Positions 24,521-33,400 of a stretch of DNA of 64,000 nt are shown piece after piece (positions within the stretch are counted from its first letter, which is position 1; every line of letters starts with the position of its first letter). Location: assembly GCF_016741875.1 (NCBI RefSeq), contig NZ_JAERRF010000019.1, positions 116,320 to 180,319 on the forward strand, read 5' to 3'. Below the pieces are notes generated by a model. That model was not told the origin of the DNA. It searched no databases and was given only the letters and a program-made list of their open reading frames with translations. Made by a program: the position numbers and the translations under genes. The DNA is from Streptomyces coffeae (lineage in GTDB: Bacteria; Actinomycetota; Actinomycetes; Streptomycetales; Streptomycetaceae).

Positions 24521-25177
24521 ATGACCTCCATGAACAGCTCGGTCCGCGGTACGGCGCGGCTGATCGGCGCGGGGCTGCGCGCCCTGCTGGCGCTCACCGT
24601 CGTCTGCGGGGTGCTCTACCCCCTCGCCGTCACCGGGATCGCCCAGGCCGCCTTCCACCACAAGGCCAATGGCTCCGAGGTGACGTCCGGCGGCCGGGTC
24701 GTCGGCTCCGAAAACATCGGCCAGCGCTTCGACCTCGACAAGAAGGACGAGGACGGCAATCCGCTGCCGGATCCGCACTACTTCCAGCCCCGGCCGTCCG
24801 CGGCGGGCACCAACGCCTACAACACCCAGTACTCGATCATCGTCTCCGGCGCGTCCAACCTCGCCTCCGACAGCAAGGTGCTGAAGGAGACCGTCATCGA
24901 CCGCCGCAAGCAGGTGGCCCACTTCAACCATGTCTCCGAGTCCCGGGTGCCGGTGGACGCGCTCACCGCCTCCGCCTCCGGTCTCGACCCCCACATCTCC
25001 CCGGCCTACGCCGAGCTCCAGGTGAACCGGGTCGCCCAGGCCAACGGGCTGGCGCGGGACACGGTGGCCCGGCTGGTGAAGGACCACACCGAGGGCCGTC
25101 AGCTCGGCTTCCTCGGTGAGCCGCGCGTCAACGTGCTCAAGCTGAACATCGCGCTGTCCCGGCTCACCCAGCGCTGA
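24521..25177 (+). CDS. kdpC: K(+)-transporting ATPase subunit KdpC
   Basis: 218 residues. One N-terminal membrane helix (about 20-45, LLALTVVCGVLYPLAVTGIAQAAF) and an external domain with the family hallmarks VGSENIGQRF, YFQPRPSA and DPHISPAYAELQVNRVA. KdpC assembles with KdpB and increases the ATP affinity of the complex. The insertion of about 30 residues between the YFQPRPSA and DPHISPA motifs is typical of actinobacterial members. Nine nt after kdpB; kdpD follows after 30 nt. Confidence 0.95.
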   Translation: MTSMNSSVRGTARLIGAGLRALLALTVVCGVLYPLAVTGIAQAAFHHKANGSEVTSGGRVVGSENIGQRFDLDKKDEDGNPLPDPHYFQPRPSAAGTNAYNTQYSIIVSGASNLASDSKVLKETVIDRRKQVAHFNHVSESRVPVDALTASASGLDPHISPAYAELQVNRVAQANGLARDTVARLVKDHTEGRQLGFLGEPRVNVLKLNIALSRLTQR

Positions 25178-25207
25178 CAACTCGGAACAGGCAGGGAAAA
25201 TAGGGCC

Positions 25208-27781
25208 ATGGGACGCGGCAAGCTACGGATCTACCTCGGTGCGGCCCCGGGGGTCGGCAAGACCTACGCCATGCTCTCGGAGGGCCACCGCCGGGTCGAG
25301 CGGGGCACCGACCTCGTGGTCGGCTTCGTCGAGCACCACGGCCGCCGCCGCACCGAGGTGATGATGCACGGGCTGGAGGCGGTGCCCCGCCGGGAGCTGG
25401 AGTACCGGGGCGCCGTCTTCACCGAGATGGACGTGGACGCGGTGCTCGCCCGCCGCCCCGCCGTCGCACTCGTCGACGAGCTCGCCCACACCAACGTCCC
25501 CGGCTCCCGCAACACCAAGCGCTGGCAGGACATCGAGGAGCTGCTGCGGGCGGGCATCGACGTCGTCTCCACCGTCAATATCCAGCACCTGGAGTCGCTG
25601 GGCGACGTGGTGGAGTCGATAACGGGCGTCCGGCAGCGGGAGACCGTGCCCGACGAGGTGGTGCGCCGCGCCGACCAGATCGAGCTGGTCGACATGTCGC
25701 CCCAGGCCCTGCGCCGCCGGATGGCGCACGGCAACATCTACGCCCCCGACAAGGTCGACGCGGCGCTGTCCAACTACTTCCGGCCCGGGAACCTGACCGC
25801 GCTGCGCGAGCTGGCCCTGCTGTGGACCGCCGACCGGGTCGACGAGTACCTCCAGCAGTACCGCTCCGAGCACAGCATCCGCTCCACCTGGCAGGCGCGC
25901 GAGCGCATCGTCGTCGGCCTCACCGGCGGCCCCGAGGGCCGGACGCTGATCCGCCGGGCCGCGCGGATGGCGGCCAAGGGCTCCGGCAGCGAGATCCTCG
26001 CCGTCTACATCGCCCGCAGCGACGGGCTCACCTCCGCCTCCCCCAAGGAGCTGGCGGTCCAGCGCACCCTGGTCGAGGACTTGGGCGGCACCTTCCACCA
26101 CGTCATAGGGGAGGACATCCCCGGGGCGCTGCTGGAGTTCGCCCGCGGGGTCAACGCCACGCAGATCGTGCTCGGTTCCAGCCGCCGCAAGGCGTGGCAG
26201 TACATCTTCGGACCCGGGGTGGGCGCCACCGTCGCCCGCGACTCCGGACCCGACCTCGACGTCCACATCGTCACCCACGACGAGGTCGCCAAGGGCCGCG
26301 GGCTGCCCGTGGCGCGCGGCGCCCGGCTCGGCCGCTCCCGGCTGATCGCGGGCTGGGTGGTGGGCGTGGCCGGACCGGTGCTGCTCACGCTGCTGCTCAC
26401 GGCCGGCGGAGCCACCCTCGCCTCCGAGGCCGGACCCGGCTTCGCCAACGAGGTACTGCTCTTCCTCTTCCTCAATGTGCTGGCGGCGCTGCTGGGCGGG
26501 ATGCTGCCCGCCCTCGCCTCGGCGGCTGTGGGATCACTGCTGCTCAACTACTACTTCACCCCGCCCACCCACACCCTCACCATCGCCGACCCCGAGAACA
26601 TCGTCGCCATAGCGATCTTCGTGGCGGTGGCGGTCAGCGTGGCCTCGGTCGTCGACCTCGCGGCGCGACGCACCCACCAGGCCGCCCGGCTGCGCGCCGA
26701 GTCCGAGGTGCTGTCCTTCCTCGCGGGCAGTGTGCTGCGCGGCGAGACCAGCCTGGAGGCACTGCTGGAGCGGGTCCGCGAGACCTTCGGCATGGACACG
26801 GTGGCGCTGCTGGAGCGGGAGAGCGATGTCGCCCCCTGGACCTGCGCGGGCAGCGTCGGCAGCGCCGGGGGAGCGGGGCCGCCGGAGCGGCCCGAGGACG
26901 CGGACGTGGACATGCCGGTCGGCGACCATATGGCGCTCGCGCTCTCCGGCCGGGTGCTGCCCGCCGAGGACCGCCGGGTGCTCGCCGCCTTCGCCGCCCA
27001 GGCCGCCGTCGTCCTCGACCGGCAGCGGCTGGCCGTCGAGGCCGAGCGGGCCACCGAGTTGGCCGAGGGCAACCGCATACGGACCGCCCTGCTGGCCGCC
27101 GTCAGCCATGATCTGCGCACCCCGCTCGCGGCCATCAAGGCCGCCGTGACCTCGCTGCGCTCCGACGACGTCGCCTGGTCCGAGGAGGACGAGGCGGAGC
27201 TGCTGGAGGGCATCGAGGACGGCGCCGACCGGCTCGACCACCTGGTGGGGAACCTGCTGGACATGTCCCGGCTCCAGACCGGCACCGTCACCCCGCTCAT
27301 CCGCGAGATCGACCTCGACGAGGTGGTGCCGATGGCGCTCGGCGGCGTCCCGGAGGGCAGCGTCACCCTCGACATCCCCGAGGAGCTGCCGATGGTCGCC
27401 GTCGACCCCGGGCTGCTGGAGCGCAGCGTCGCCAACATCGTGGAGAACGCCGTGAAGTACAGCCCGCCGGACTCGCCCGTGCTGGTCTCGGCCAGCGCTC
27501 TCGGTGAGCGGGTCGAACTGCGCGTCGCCGACCGCGGCCCCGGAGTGCCCGACACCGCCAAGGACCGGATCTTCGAGCCCTTCCAGCGGTACGGTGACGC
27601 CCCGCGCAGCGCCGGGGTCGGCCTCGGGCTCGCCGTGGCCCGCGGCTTCGCCGAGGCGATGGGCGGCCGACTGGCCGCCGAGGACACCCCGGGCGGCGGG
27701 ATGACCATGGCGCTCACCCTGCGGGCCGCCCCCGGCCGGTCGCCGGTCCGGCCCGACCTCCCGGCACGGGCGGTTTCCTGA
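25208..27781 (+). CDS. kdpD: Sensor histidine kinase KdpD
   Basis: 857 residues. N-terminal KdpD domain with Walker A GAAPGVGKTYAML (residues about 11-23) and a Walker B-like ALVDELAHTN; a universal-stress-protein-like domain from about 230 (RIVVGLTGGPEGRTL); four membrane helices at about 380-490; a GAF-like region; the HisKA motif AVSHDLRTPLAAIKA with phospho-acceptor His634; and the HATPase domain ending GVGLGLAVARGFAEAMGG. KdpD senses low K+ (and, in some bacteria, cyclic di-AMP through its USP region) and phosphorylates KdpE. ATG 25208, 30 nt after kdpC, so structural and sensory genes share one operon. Confidence 0.95.
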   Translation: MGRGKLRIYLGAAPGVGKTYAMLSEGHRRVERGTDLVVGFVEHHGRRRTEVMMHGLEAVPRRELEYRGAVFTEMDVDAVLARRPAVALVDELAHTNVPGSRNTKRWQDIEELLRAGIDVVSTVNIQHLESLGDVVESITGVRQRETVPDEVVRRADQIELVDMSPQALRRRMAHGNIYAPDKVDAALSNYFRPGNLTALRELALLWTADRVDEYLQQYRSEHSIRSTWQARERIVVGLTGGPEGRTLIRRAARMAAKGSGSEILAVYIARSDGLTSASPKELAVQRTLVEDLGGTFHHVIGEDIPGALLEFARGVNATQIVLGSSRRKAWQYIFGPGVGATVARDSGPDLDVHIVTHDEVAKGRGLPVARGARLGRSRLIAGWVVGVAGPVLLTLLLTAGGATLASEAGPGFANEVLLFLFLNVLAALLGGMLPALASAAVGSLLLNYYFTPPTHTLTIADPENIVAIAIFVAVAVSVASVVDLAARRTHQAARLRAESEVLSFLAGSVLRGETSLEALLERVRETFGMDTVALLERESDVAPWTCAGSVGSAGGAGPPERPEDADVDMPVGDHMALALSGRVLPAEDRRVLAAFAAQAAVVLDRQRLAVEAERATELAEGNRIRTALLAAVSHDLRTPLAAIKAAVTSLRSDDVAWSEEDEAELLEGIEDGADRLDHLVGNLLDMSRLQTGTVTPLIREIDLDEVVPMALGGVPEGSVTLDIPEELPMVAVDPGLLERSVANIVENAVKYSPPDSPVLVSASALGERVELRVADRGPGVPDTAKDRIFEPFQRYGDAPRSAGVGLGLAVARGFAEAMGGRLAAEDTPGGGMTMALTLRAAPGRSPVRPDLPARAVS

Positions 27782-27854
27782 CCGGCTCCCCGAGCCGCGA
27801 AGGGGGGCGGCCGGGCGGGCGGGACGACAACACAGAGATGGGAAGGCAGACCAG

Positions 27855-28538
27855 ATGAACCGGGTGCTCGTGGTGGACGACGAGCCGCAGATCGTACGCG
27901 CCCTCGTGATCAACCTGAAGGCCCGCAAGTACGAGGTGGACGCCGCGTCGGACGGCGCGACGGCCCTGCGGCTCGCCGCCACCCGCCACCCCGACGTCGT
28001 CGTGCTCGACCTCGGTCTGCCGGACATGGACGGGGTGGAAGTGATCAAGGGGCTGCGCGGCTGGACCCGGGTGCCGATCCTGGTGCTCTCCGCCCGCCAG
28101 ACCTCCGACGAGAAGGTCGAGGCCCTGGACGCGGGGGCGGACGACTACGTCACCAAGCCCTTCGGCATGGACGAGTTGCTGGCCCGGCTGCGCGCCGCCG
28201 TCCGCCGTGCCGAGCCCACCGTGCAGTCGGAGGACCCGGTGACCGTCGAGACCGAGGCGTTCTCGGTCGACCTGGCGGCCAAGAAGGCCCACCGCGACGG
28301 CCGCGACGTGCGGTTGACACCCACCGAATGGCACCTGCTGGAGGTGCTGGTGCGCAACCCCGGCCGTCTGGTCAGCCAGAAGCAGCTGCTCCAGGAGGTC
28401 TGGGGCCCCTCCTACGGCACCGAGACCAACTATCTGCGGGTCTACATGGCCCAGCTGCGCCGCAAGCTGGAGGTCGACCCTTCCCATCCGCGGCACTTCA
28501 TCACCGAGCCCGGGATGGGGTACCGCTTCGAGCGGTGA
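27855..28538 (+). CDS. kdpE: Response regulator KdpE
   Basis: 227 residues, OmpR/PhoB-type. Receiver with Asp8/Asp9, phospho-acceptor Asp52 in VVVLDLGLPDMDG, Lys in YVTKPF; winged-helix DNA-binding domain from about residue 128, ending GMGYRFER. Phosphorylated KdpE switches on the kdp genes at low K+. ATG 27855 is 73 nt after kdpD, with GGAAGGCAG upstream. The last 40 bases of the gene are present again, slightly altered, 96 bases downstream (see the repeat entry). Confidence 0.94.
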   Translation: MNRVLVVDDEPQIVRALVINLKARKYEVDAASDGATALRLAATRHPDVVVLDLGLPDMDGVEVIKGLRGWTRVPILVLSARQTSDEKVEALDAGADDYVTKPFGMDELLARLRAAVRRAEPTVQSEDPVTVETEAFSVDLAAKKAHRDGRDVRLTPTEWHLLEVLVRNPGRLVSQKQLLQEVWGPSYGTETNYLRVYMAQLRRKLEVDPSHPRHFITEPGMGYRFER

Positions 28539-28665
28539 TCAGCGAGTCGGGGTGTGCGGCCGGGGGTCCGGGGGTTGTCCCCCGGGGGATGCAGTATCAC
28601 CGAGCCGGGGATGGGATACCGCTTCGAGCGGTGATCGGGGCGCGCGGTGATCGCTTCGAGCGGTG
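28500..28665. repeat. Duplicated kdpE 3' end with an interposed hairpin
   Basis: 28500-28540 (kdpE codons and stop) and 28596-28636 match at 39 of 41 bases; a third fragment, CGCTTCGAGCGGTG, lies at about 28651-28664. Every copy contains the small hairpin CCGCT-TCG-AGCGG or most of it. Between copies 1 and 2 lies CCGGGGG-TTGT-CCCCCGG (28568-28585), a G/C hairpin of the type dispersed between Streptomyces genes. The hairpins may act as the kdpE terminator. Confidence 0.85.
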
Positions 28666-28712
28666 CGGGACACAACGGGGTTGCGGGAGGGGCTCACCGG
28701 TACGCTGGCCGT

Positions 28713-29123
28713 ATGAGTTCCGTACGCCAGCCCTCCGAGAAGGGTGACAAGCCGGTCGGCCGCTTTCGGCGGATGCTCGACCGGCTGTCGAGTTCCCAGG
28801 AGGAGCTTCACTCCGCCGAGCTCCAGCAGGACGCGGAGGACGCGGGCTGTACCAAGATCGGTGACTGCGGCGACCGGCAGATCGTCAAGGTGACAGGTAC
28901 GCTGCGCACCGTCACACTGCGGCCGAGGGCCGGGGTGCCCGCACTGGAGGCGGAGCTCTTCGACGGCACTGCCGCGTTGGACGTGGTGTGGCTGGGCCGT
29001 CGCTCCATCATCGGCATAGAACCGGGCCGCAAGCTGATCGCCTCCGGCCGGATCTCCATGAGTCACGGGCGCCGGGTGCTGTTCAATCCGAAGTACGAAC
29101 TCCGACCGCTCGGACAGGAGTAG
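28713..29123 (+). CDS. OB-fold nucleic-acid-binding protein
   Basis: 136 residues. After a basic N-terminus (RFRRMLDRLSSSQEEL) comes an OB-fold domain (about residues 55-136) resembling the tRNA-anticodon/RecG-type fold: IVKVTGTLRTVTLRP, then LFDGTAALDVVWLGRR and GRKLIASGRIS. Such domains bind single-stranded nucleic acid; the target is unknown. ATG 28713; the frame is open further upstream only into the repeat region. The DUF3159 gene starts 3 nt after the stop. This pair is commonly adjacent in streptomycetes, as I recall. Confidence 0.88.
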   Translation: MSSVRQPSEKGDKPVGRFRRMLDRLSSSQEELHSAELQQDAEDAGCTKIGDCGDRQIVKVTGTLRTVTLRPRAGVPALEAELFDGTAALDVVWLGRRSIIGIEPGRKLIASGRISMSHGRRVLFNPKYELRPLGQE

Positions 29124-29126
29124 CCG

Positions 29127-29951
29127 GTGACGTCAGACGACAAGCCGACCCCCACCGATGACCAGGACACCGCCTCCCGGAGCAGGGCTGCGGCCGACAC
29201 AGCGCTCCTCGAGGCGTTCGGCGGCGTACGGGGCATGGTGGACACCACTGTCCCCGGCCTGGTCTTCGTCCTGCTCTACACCATCAAGCGCGACATCCAC
29301 CTCGCCGCCATCGCCGCGCTCGGCCTGACGGTGCTGCTGGCGCTGGCCCGGCTGGCGCGCAAGGAGACCCTGAAGCACGCCTTCAGCGGGGTCTTCGGGG
29401 TCGCGTTCGGCGCGATCTTCGCCATGATGTCCGGCGACGCCAAGAACTTCTATCTGCCGGGCATGCTCTACACCCTCGGCCTGGCGGTCGCCTACGTCCT
29501 CTCGGCGATCTTCCGCTATCCGCTGATCGGTGTGCTGCTCGGGCCGATGCTCAAGGAGAACCTCTCCTGGCGCACCCGCAATCCGGGCCGCTTCCGCGCC
29601 TACACCAAGGCCACCTGGGCGTGGGGGCTGATCCTGCTGGCCAAGTCGGCGATCCTCTTCCCGCTCTACTGGTGGGGGGACGTCACGCAGCTCGGCTGGG
29701 TCAAGGTGGCGCTGGGCATTCCGCCGTTCCTGCTCTGTGTCTATCTGACCTGGATCTTCCTCGCGAAGGCCCCGCCGCCGATCGATGTCATCGCGGAGAT
29801 GGAGGCCGAGGAGAAGGCCGAACGGGACCGTGAGCGCGCCAGGGCCGCGGCCGAGAGGGTCGCCGACCCGCTGCTCTCGGAGTGGACCGACCAGATCGTG
29901 AGCGAGGTCCGTGGCGAGTCGGCCGACCGACAGCCGCCCCGCCTCCCCTGA
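29127..29951 (+). CDS. DUF3159 membrane protein
   Basis: 274 residues with about six membrane helices between residues 30 and 210, for example VFVLLYTIKRDIHLAAIAALG and LILLAKSAILFPLYWWGD. The N- and C-termini are cytoplasmic in character; the C-terminus is a Glu/Arg-rich amphipathic helix (EMEAEEKAERDRERARAAA). The family is actinobacterial and of unknown function, related in shape to intracellular septation protein A. GTG start 29127, 3 nt after the OB-fold gene. A perfect 17-bp hairpin 22 nt after the stop terminates transcription from both sides. Confidence 0.88.
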   Translation: MTSDDKPTPTDDQDTASRSRAAADTALLEAFGGVRGMVDTTVPGLVFVLLYTIKRDIHLAAIAALGLTVLLALARLARKETLKHAFSGVFGVAFGAIFAMMSGDAKNFYLPGMLYTLGLAVAYVLSAIFRYPLIGVLLGPMLKENLSWRTRNPGRFRAYTKATWAWGLILLAKSAILFPLYWWGDVTQLGWVKVALGIPPFLLCVYLTWIFLAKAPPPIDVIAEMEAEEKAERDRERARAAAERVADPLLSEWTDQIVSEVRGESADRQPPRLP

Positions 29952-29973
29952 CGCGGCCGCCGTACGACGCATA

Positions 29974-30012
29974 CGAGGGCCCCGGGAACCGAAGAGGTTC
30001 CCGGGGCCCTCG
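29974..30012. terminator. Bidirectional 17-bp hairpin between DUF3159 and trkA genes
   Basis: CGAGGGCCCCGGGAACC (29974-29990) pairs perfectly with 29996-30012 around the loop GAAGA. Convergent genes end on either side. Confidence 0.85.
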
Positions 30013-30044
30013 CCCGTGTCACGGCCCGGGGCTCAGCCGCCCCC

Positions 30045-30725
30045 TCACGGACCGGGGCTCGGCTCCCGGCGCACCGACAGCAGGTCCTCCAGCTGCTCCT
30101 CACGGGCCTGCGCCGCCACGAACAGCAGCTCGTCGCCCGCCTCCAGGACATCGTCCTTGTTCGGGGTCAGCACCCGGGTGCCGCGGATGATGGTGACCAG
30201 GGTGGTGTCCTCCGGCCACTCCACATCCCCGACCCGGGTCCCGGCCAGCGCCGCCTCCGGCGGCAGCGTCAGCTCGACCAGGTTGGCGTCGCCGTGGCTG
30301 AAGCGCAGCAGCCGCACCAGGTCGCCGACGCTCACCGCCTCCTCGACCAGCGCCGACATCAGCCGCGGGGTGGAGACGGCGACATCGACGCCCCACGCCT
30401 CGTTGAACAGCCACTCGTTCTTGGGGTTGTTGACCCGGGCGACCACCCGGGGCACCCCGTACTCGGTCTTGGCGAGCAGCGAGACGACCAGGTTCACCTT
30501 GTCGTCCCCGGTCGCCGCGATGACCACGTTGCAGCGCTGGAGCGCGGCCTCGTCCAGCGAGGTGATCTCACAGGCGTCGGCGAGCAGCCACTCGGCCTGC
30601 GGCACCCGCTCCACCGAGATGGCGGTGGGCGCCTTGTCGATGAGGAGTACCTCGTGGCCGTTCTCCAGCAGCTCGCCCGCGATGGAGCGCCCCACGGCGC
30701 CCGCTCCGGCAATGGCGACCCTCAT
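30045..30725 (-). CDS. TrkA-type K+ transport regulatory protein (second of pair)
   Basis: 226 residues: an RCK N-domain (Rossmann NAD-binding MRVAIAGAGAVGRSIAGEL, with Asp30 ending strand 2 in LIDK) and a C-terminal TrkA-C domain from about 140 (LVELTLPPEAALAGTRVGD). These proteins gate Trk/Ktr potassium channels in response to nucleotides. The ATG at 30725 overlaps the stop of the upstream trkA copy, with GAGGAGGGG before it. It corresponds to CeoC of mycobacteria in arrangement. No TrkH/KtrB membrane subunit lies beside the pair; the nearby APC permease is a possible partner (inference). Confidence 0.9.
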   Translation of the reverse strand: MRVAIAGAGAVGRSIAGELLENGHEVLLIDKAPTAISVERVPQAEWLLADACEITSLDEAALQRCNVVIAATGDDKVNLVVSLLAKTEYGVPRVVARVNNPKNEWLFNEAWGVDVAVSTPRLMSALVEEAVSVGDLVRLLRFSHGDANLVELTLPPEAALAGTRVGDVEWPEDTTLVTIIRGTRVLTPNKDDVLEAGDELLFVAAQAREEQLEDLLSVRREPSPGP

Positions 30726-31393
30726 CGGTTGTTCCCCTCCTCGGGTCCCTCATCGAAGGCCGCCTCGACCTTCTCGACCTCGTCGGTGCGCATCATCACA
30801 TGGACGAGGTCGCCCTCCTGCAACACCGTCTGGGAGGTCGGCAGGATGGCCTCGCCGAGCCGGGTCAGGAACGCGACCCGCACCCCGGTCTCCTCCTGGA
30901 GCTTGCTGACCTTGTGCCCGACCCACGAGGGGGAGGTGTGCACCTCGGCCAGCTGCACGCCACCACTGGGGTCGCGCCACAGCGGCTCCGCGCCGGACGG
31001 CAGCAGCCGCCGCAGCATCTGGTCAGCGGTCCACCGGACGGTGGCCACGGTGGGGATGCCCAGGCGCTGGTAGACCTCGGCGCGGCGGGGGTCGTAGATC
31101 CGGGCCGCCACGTTCTCCACACCGAACATCTCACGGGCCACCCGGGCCGCGATGATGTTGGAGTTGTCACCGCTGCTGACGGCGGCGAAGGCTCCGGCCT
31201 CCTCGATGCCCGCCTCGCGCAGGGTGTCCTGGTCGAAGCCGACACCGGTCACCCGGCGCCCGCCGAACCCCGCGCCGAGACGGCGGAAGGCGGTGGGGTC
31301 CTGATCGACGACCGCGACGGTGTGGCCCTGCTGCTCCAGGGTCTGGGCGAGCGCGGAGCCCACCCGGCCGCAGCCCATGATCACGATATGCAT
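30722..31393 (-). CDS. TrkA-type K+ transport regulatory protein (first of pair)
   Basis: 223 residues, RCK domain MHIVIMGCGRVGSALAQTLEQ with GxGxxG and acidic strand-2 end (VVDQDP), followed by a TrkA-C domain from about 145 (QLAEVHTSPSWVGHKVS). Homologous in arrangement to mycobacterial CeoB. It shares only moderate similarity with the following copy, so the two probably form a heteromeric regulator. The genes overlap by ATGA. A 531-nt gap upstream separates it from the divergent conservon. Confidence 0.9.
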   Translation of the reverse strand: MHIVIMGCGRVGSALAQTLEQQGHTVAVVDQDPTAFRRLGAGFGGRRVTGVGFDQDTLREAGIEEAGAFAAVSSGDNSNIIAARVAREMFGVENVAARIYDPRRAEVYQRLGIPTVATVRWTADQMLRRLLPSGAEPLWRDPSGGVQLAEVHTSPSWVGHKVSKLQEETGVRVAFLTRLGEAILPTSQTVLQEGDLVHVMMRTDEVEKVEAAFDEGPEEGNNR

Positions 31394-31924
31394 GCGTCCT
31401 ACCCCGCACTCCTGATGACCGTGCTGACCTGCACAAACACCCTGCTCACATCTTCCTTCCAGGACCTACGGGGCAACAGCGGGGACACCGTCCCCGCCGC
31501 TGGTGCGTCAGCGGGGACGGACTGTCGTCACCGCGGCGCTAGTCCCCACCGTATCCGTACCGATGGGAAAGTTCCCCGGGGCGGTGGAGAGGGCGTCGGG
31601 CCAGGGTGGAATACTGATCATTTCCGATAGGGGCGAACTCGTGGAAATGCGGTGGACGATCACATCGGTCCGTGCGGGAGAAGCGGCCCAGGGGTTTTTC
31701 CCGAGTCGCATTCGCGTCATCTTCGCCCCGCATCCAGGACCTTCACCGAACCATCACGGCAAATAGCAATAGAGTCCGCCGTGTTCGAACTGTGTTCCGG
31801 GCGTCGGACACTCGGTCATGGCGTGGCTAAGATGATCGCCGTTATTCCGTTTCCGGACGGGACATCAGGGTTCTGAATCGTTCCTTCCGCGCCCGGCGCC
31901 CGCGTTCTCTGCACGAGGTTCCTG
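31394..31924. other. Divergent intergenic region trkA pair / conservon
   Basis: 531 bases with clearly lower GC than the flanks, especially 31700-31900. No gene that I can support. A promoter candidate for the conservon is given separately. The drop in GC may mark the border of the conservon insertion. Confidence 0.55.
31805..31833 (+). promoter_or_regulatory. Candidate promoter of the conservon
   Basis: CGGACA (31805-31810), 17-nt spacer, TAAGAT (31828-31833), about 90 bases before the cvnA start. Four of six bases match at -35; the -10 is good. Confidence 0.4.
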
Positions 31925-33400
31925 ATGACTGATCACATATCGGAGGCGGTGAGCTGGTGCCTGGCCGTCGTCGTCCTGGTCGTGTCGGTGCTGTTGACGC
32001 GCCAGCGGCGGATCACCGCAGGCGTGCGCAGGCGCAACGCCACACTCGAAGAAAGCCTGCGGGCCCGGGACGAGGAGGTGCGCCATCTGGTCGATGTCCG
32101 GCTCCCCGCCGTCGCGGACGGGGTGAACCTGCCCACCCCGCTGCCGGGGCTGAAGGACGAGAAGCTGGCCGGCACCACCTTCGCGCAGAGCCTGCACGCC
32201 GTCATGGAGCAGTTCACACGGGCGGTCGACAAGGCGCAGACGCGGGCCGACGCCTCCGCCAAATCCGCGCTCAAGGCGTCGATGCGCGCCCTCCAGGGGC
32301 TCGCCCATGAGCAGCAGGTGTCCATCTCGCAGATGCAGGACCGGCACGACAACCCCGATGTGCTGCGCGACCTGCTGGAGATCGACCACGCCAACTCCCA
32401 GTTCGGCCGGCGCGCCCAGGCCATCGCGGTGCTCTGTGGCTCCTGGCCGGGACGCCAGCGGCTGGCCTCCTCGCTGACCGATGCCGTCCGCGGTTCGAAG
32501 TCGCGCATCCGCGACTACCAGCGGGTGCAGGTGCACAGCCTGATCGATGTCGCCGTGGTGAGCCGGGCGGTGGAGCCGGTGGTGCTGGCGGTCGCCGAGC
32601 TGCTGGACAACGCCGCCCGCCACTCCCAGCCCAACACCAGCGTCGAGGTCAGCCTGCAACCGGTGCACAACGGCGCCTGCATCGTGATCGACGACGCGGG
32701 TGTCGGCATGGACGGCCTGGAGGTGCAGCGGGCCGCCACCCTGCTGTCCGGACAGCGCGCCGTGGACGTCTCCCGGCTCGGCGACCCGCCGCAGTTCGGC
32801 TTCGCCGTCGTCGGGCTGCTCGCGGCCCGGTACGGCTTCAGCGTCTCGGTGGACACCCGGTCGCCGTACGGCGGGGTGCGCGCCGTGCTGTTCCTCCCCT
32901 CCGCGCTGCTCACCCACATCGACGCCGGTACCCGTGGCGCCGCCGGGGCTCCGGAGGCGCAGCAGGCCGCCCCGGCGCAGCCCCTCCCCTCCCGTCCGAC
33001 CCGCCGTCGCGCCGCGCCCCCGAGCCCGGCGCCCGGATCCGCACCCGCCTCCGCGGGGGTACCGGCCCAGGCCGGGCCCCCCGCCGCCACCTACACCCCC
33101 GATCCCGCACCCGCGACGGCCCCACCCGCCGCGGACGAGGCCGCAACCAGCTTCGGTGTGACGGCCGGCGGACTGCCCAAGCGCCGCCGCCGTCAGGCCA
33201 CCGACACGCCGGGACCGCGGCCGGTCGGCCAGCCCGAGCCGGACACCGGCTCGCACCGGGTCCGCTCCGCCGAGGAGACCGCTCAGCGGATGGGCGCCTT
33301 CGCCCGGGGCACCCGCTCCGGCCGAGCGGCTCACCAGGAAAACGCCCCCCACCCTGAGGACGCCGCCCCCCACAGCGAAGAAGGGAATCGCCAGGCATGA
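31925..33400 (+). CDS. cvnA: Conservon sensor ATPase/kinase-like protein CvnA
   Basis: 491 residues. One N-terminal membrane helix (about 8-25, AVSWCLAVVVLVVSVLL), a helical region, an H-box-like LLEIDHANSQFGRRA (near residue 155), then an HATPase domain with N-box VAELLDNAARHS and G-box DDAGVGMD. A long Pro/Ala-rich linker follows, then the C-terminal conservon signature GLPKRRRRQ and AQRMGAFARGTRSGR. CvnA proteins are membrane sensors working with roadblock, DUF742 and small-GTPase partners, comparable to a GPCR-G-protein relay. ATG 31925, GAGG upstream; its stop overlaps cvnB. Confidence 0.92.
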   Translation: MTDHISEAVSWCLAVVVLVVSVLLTRQRRITAGVRRRNATLEESLRARDEEVRHLVDVRLPAVADGVNLPTPLPGLKDEKLAGTTFAQSLHAVMEQFTRAVDKAQTRADASAKSALKASMRALQGLAHEQQVSISQMQDRHDNPDVLRDLLEIDHANSQFGRRAQAIAVLCGSWPGRQRLASSLTDAVRGSKSRIRDYQRVQVHSLIDVAVVSRAVEPVVLAVAELLDNAARHSQPNTSVEVSLQPVHNGACIVIDDAGVGMDGLEVQRAATLLSGQRAVDVSRLGDPPQFGFAVVGLLAARYGFSVSVDTRSPYGGVRAVLFLPSALLTHIDAGTRGAAGAPEAQQAAPAQPLPSRPTRRRAAPPSPAPGSAPASAGVPAQAGPPAATYTPDPAPATAPPAADEAATSFGVTAGGLPKRRRRQATDTPGPRPVGQPEPDTGSHRVRSAEETAQRMGAFARGTRSGRAAHQENAPHPEDAAPHSEEGNRQA

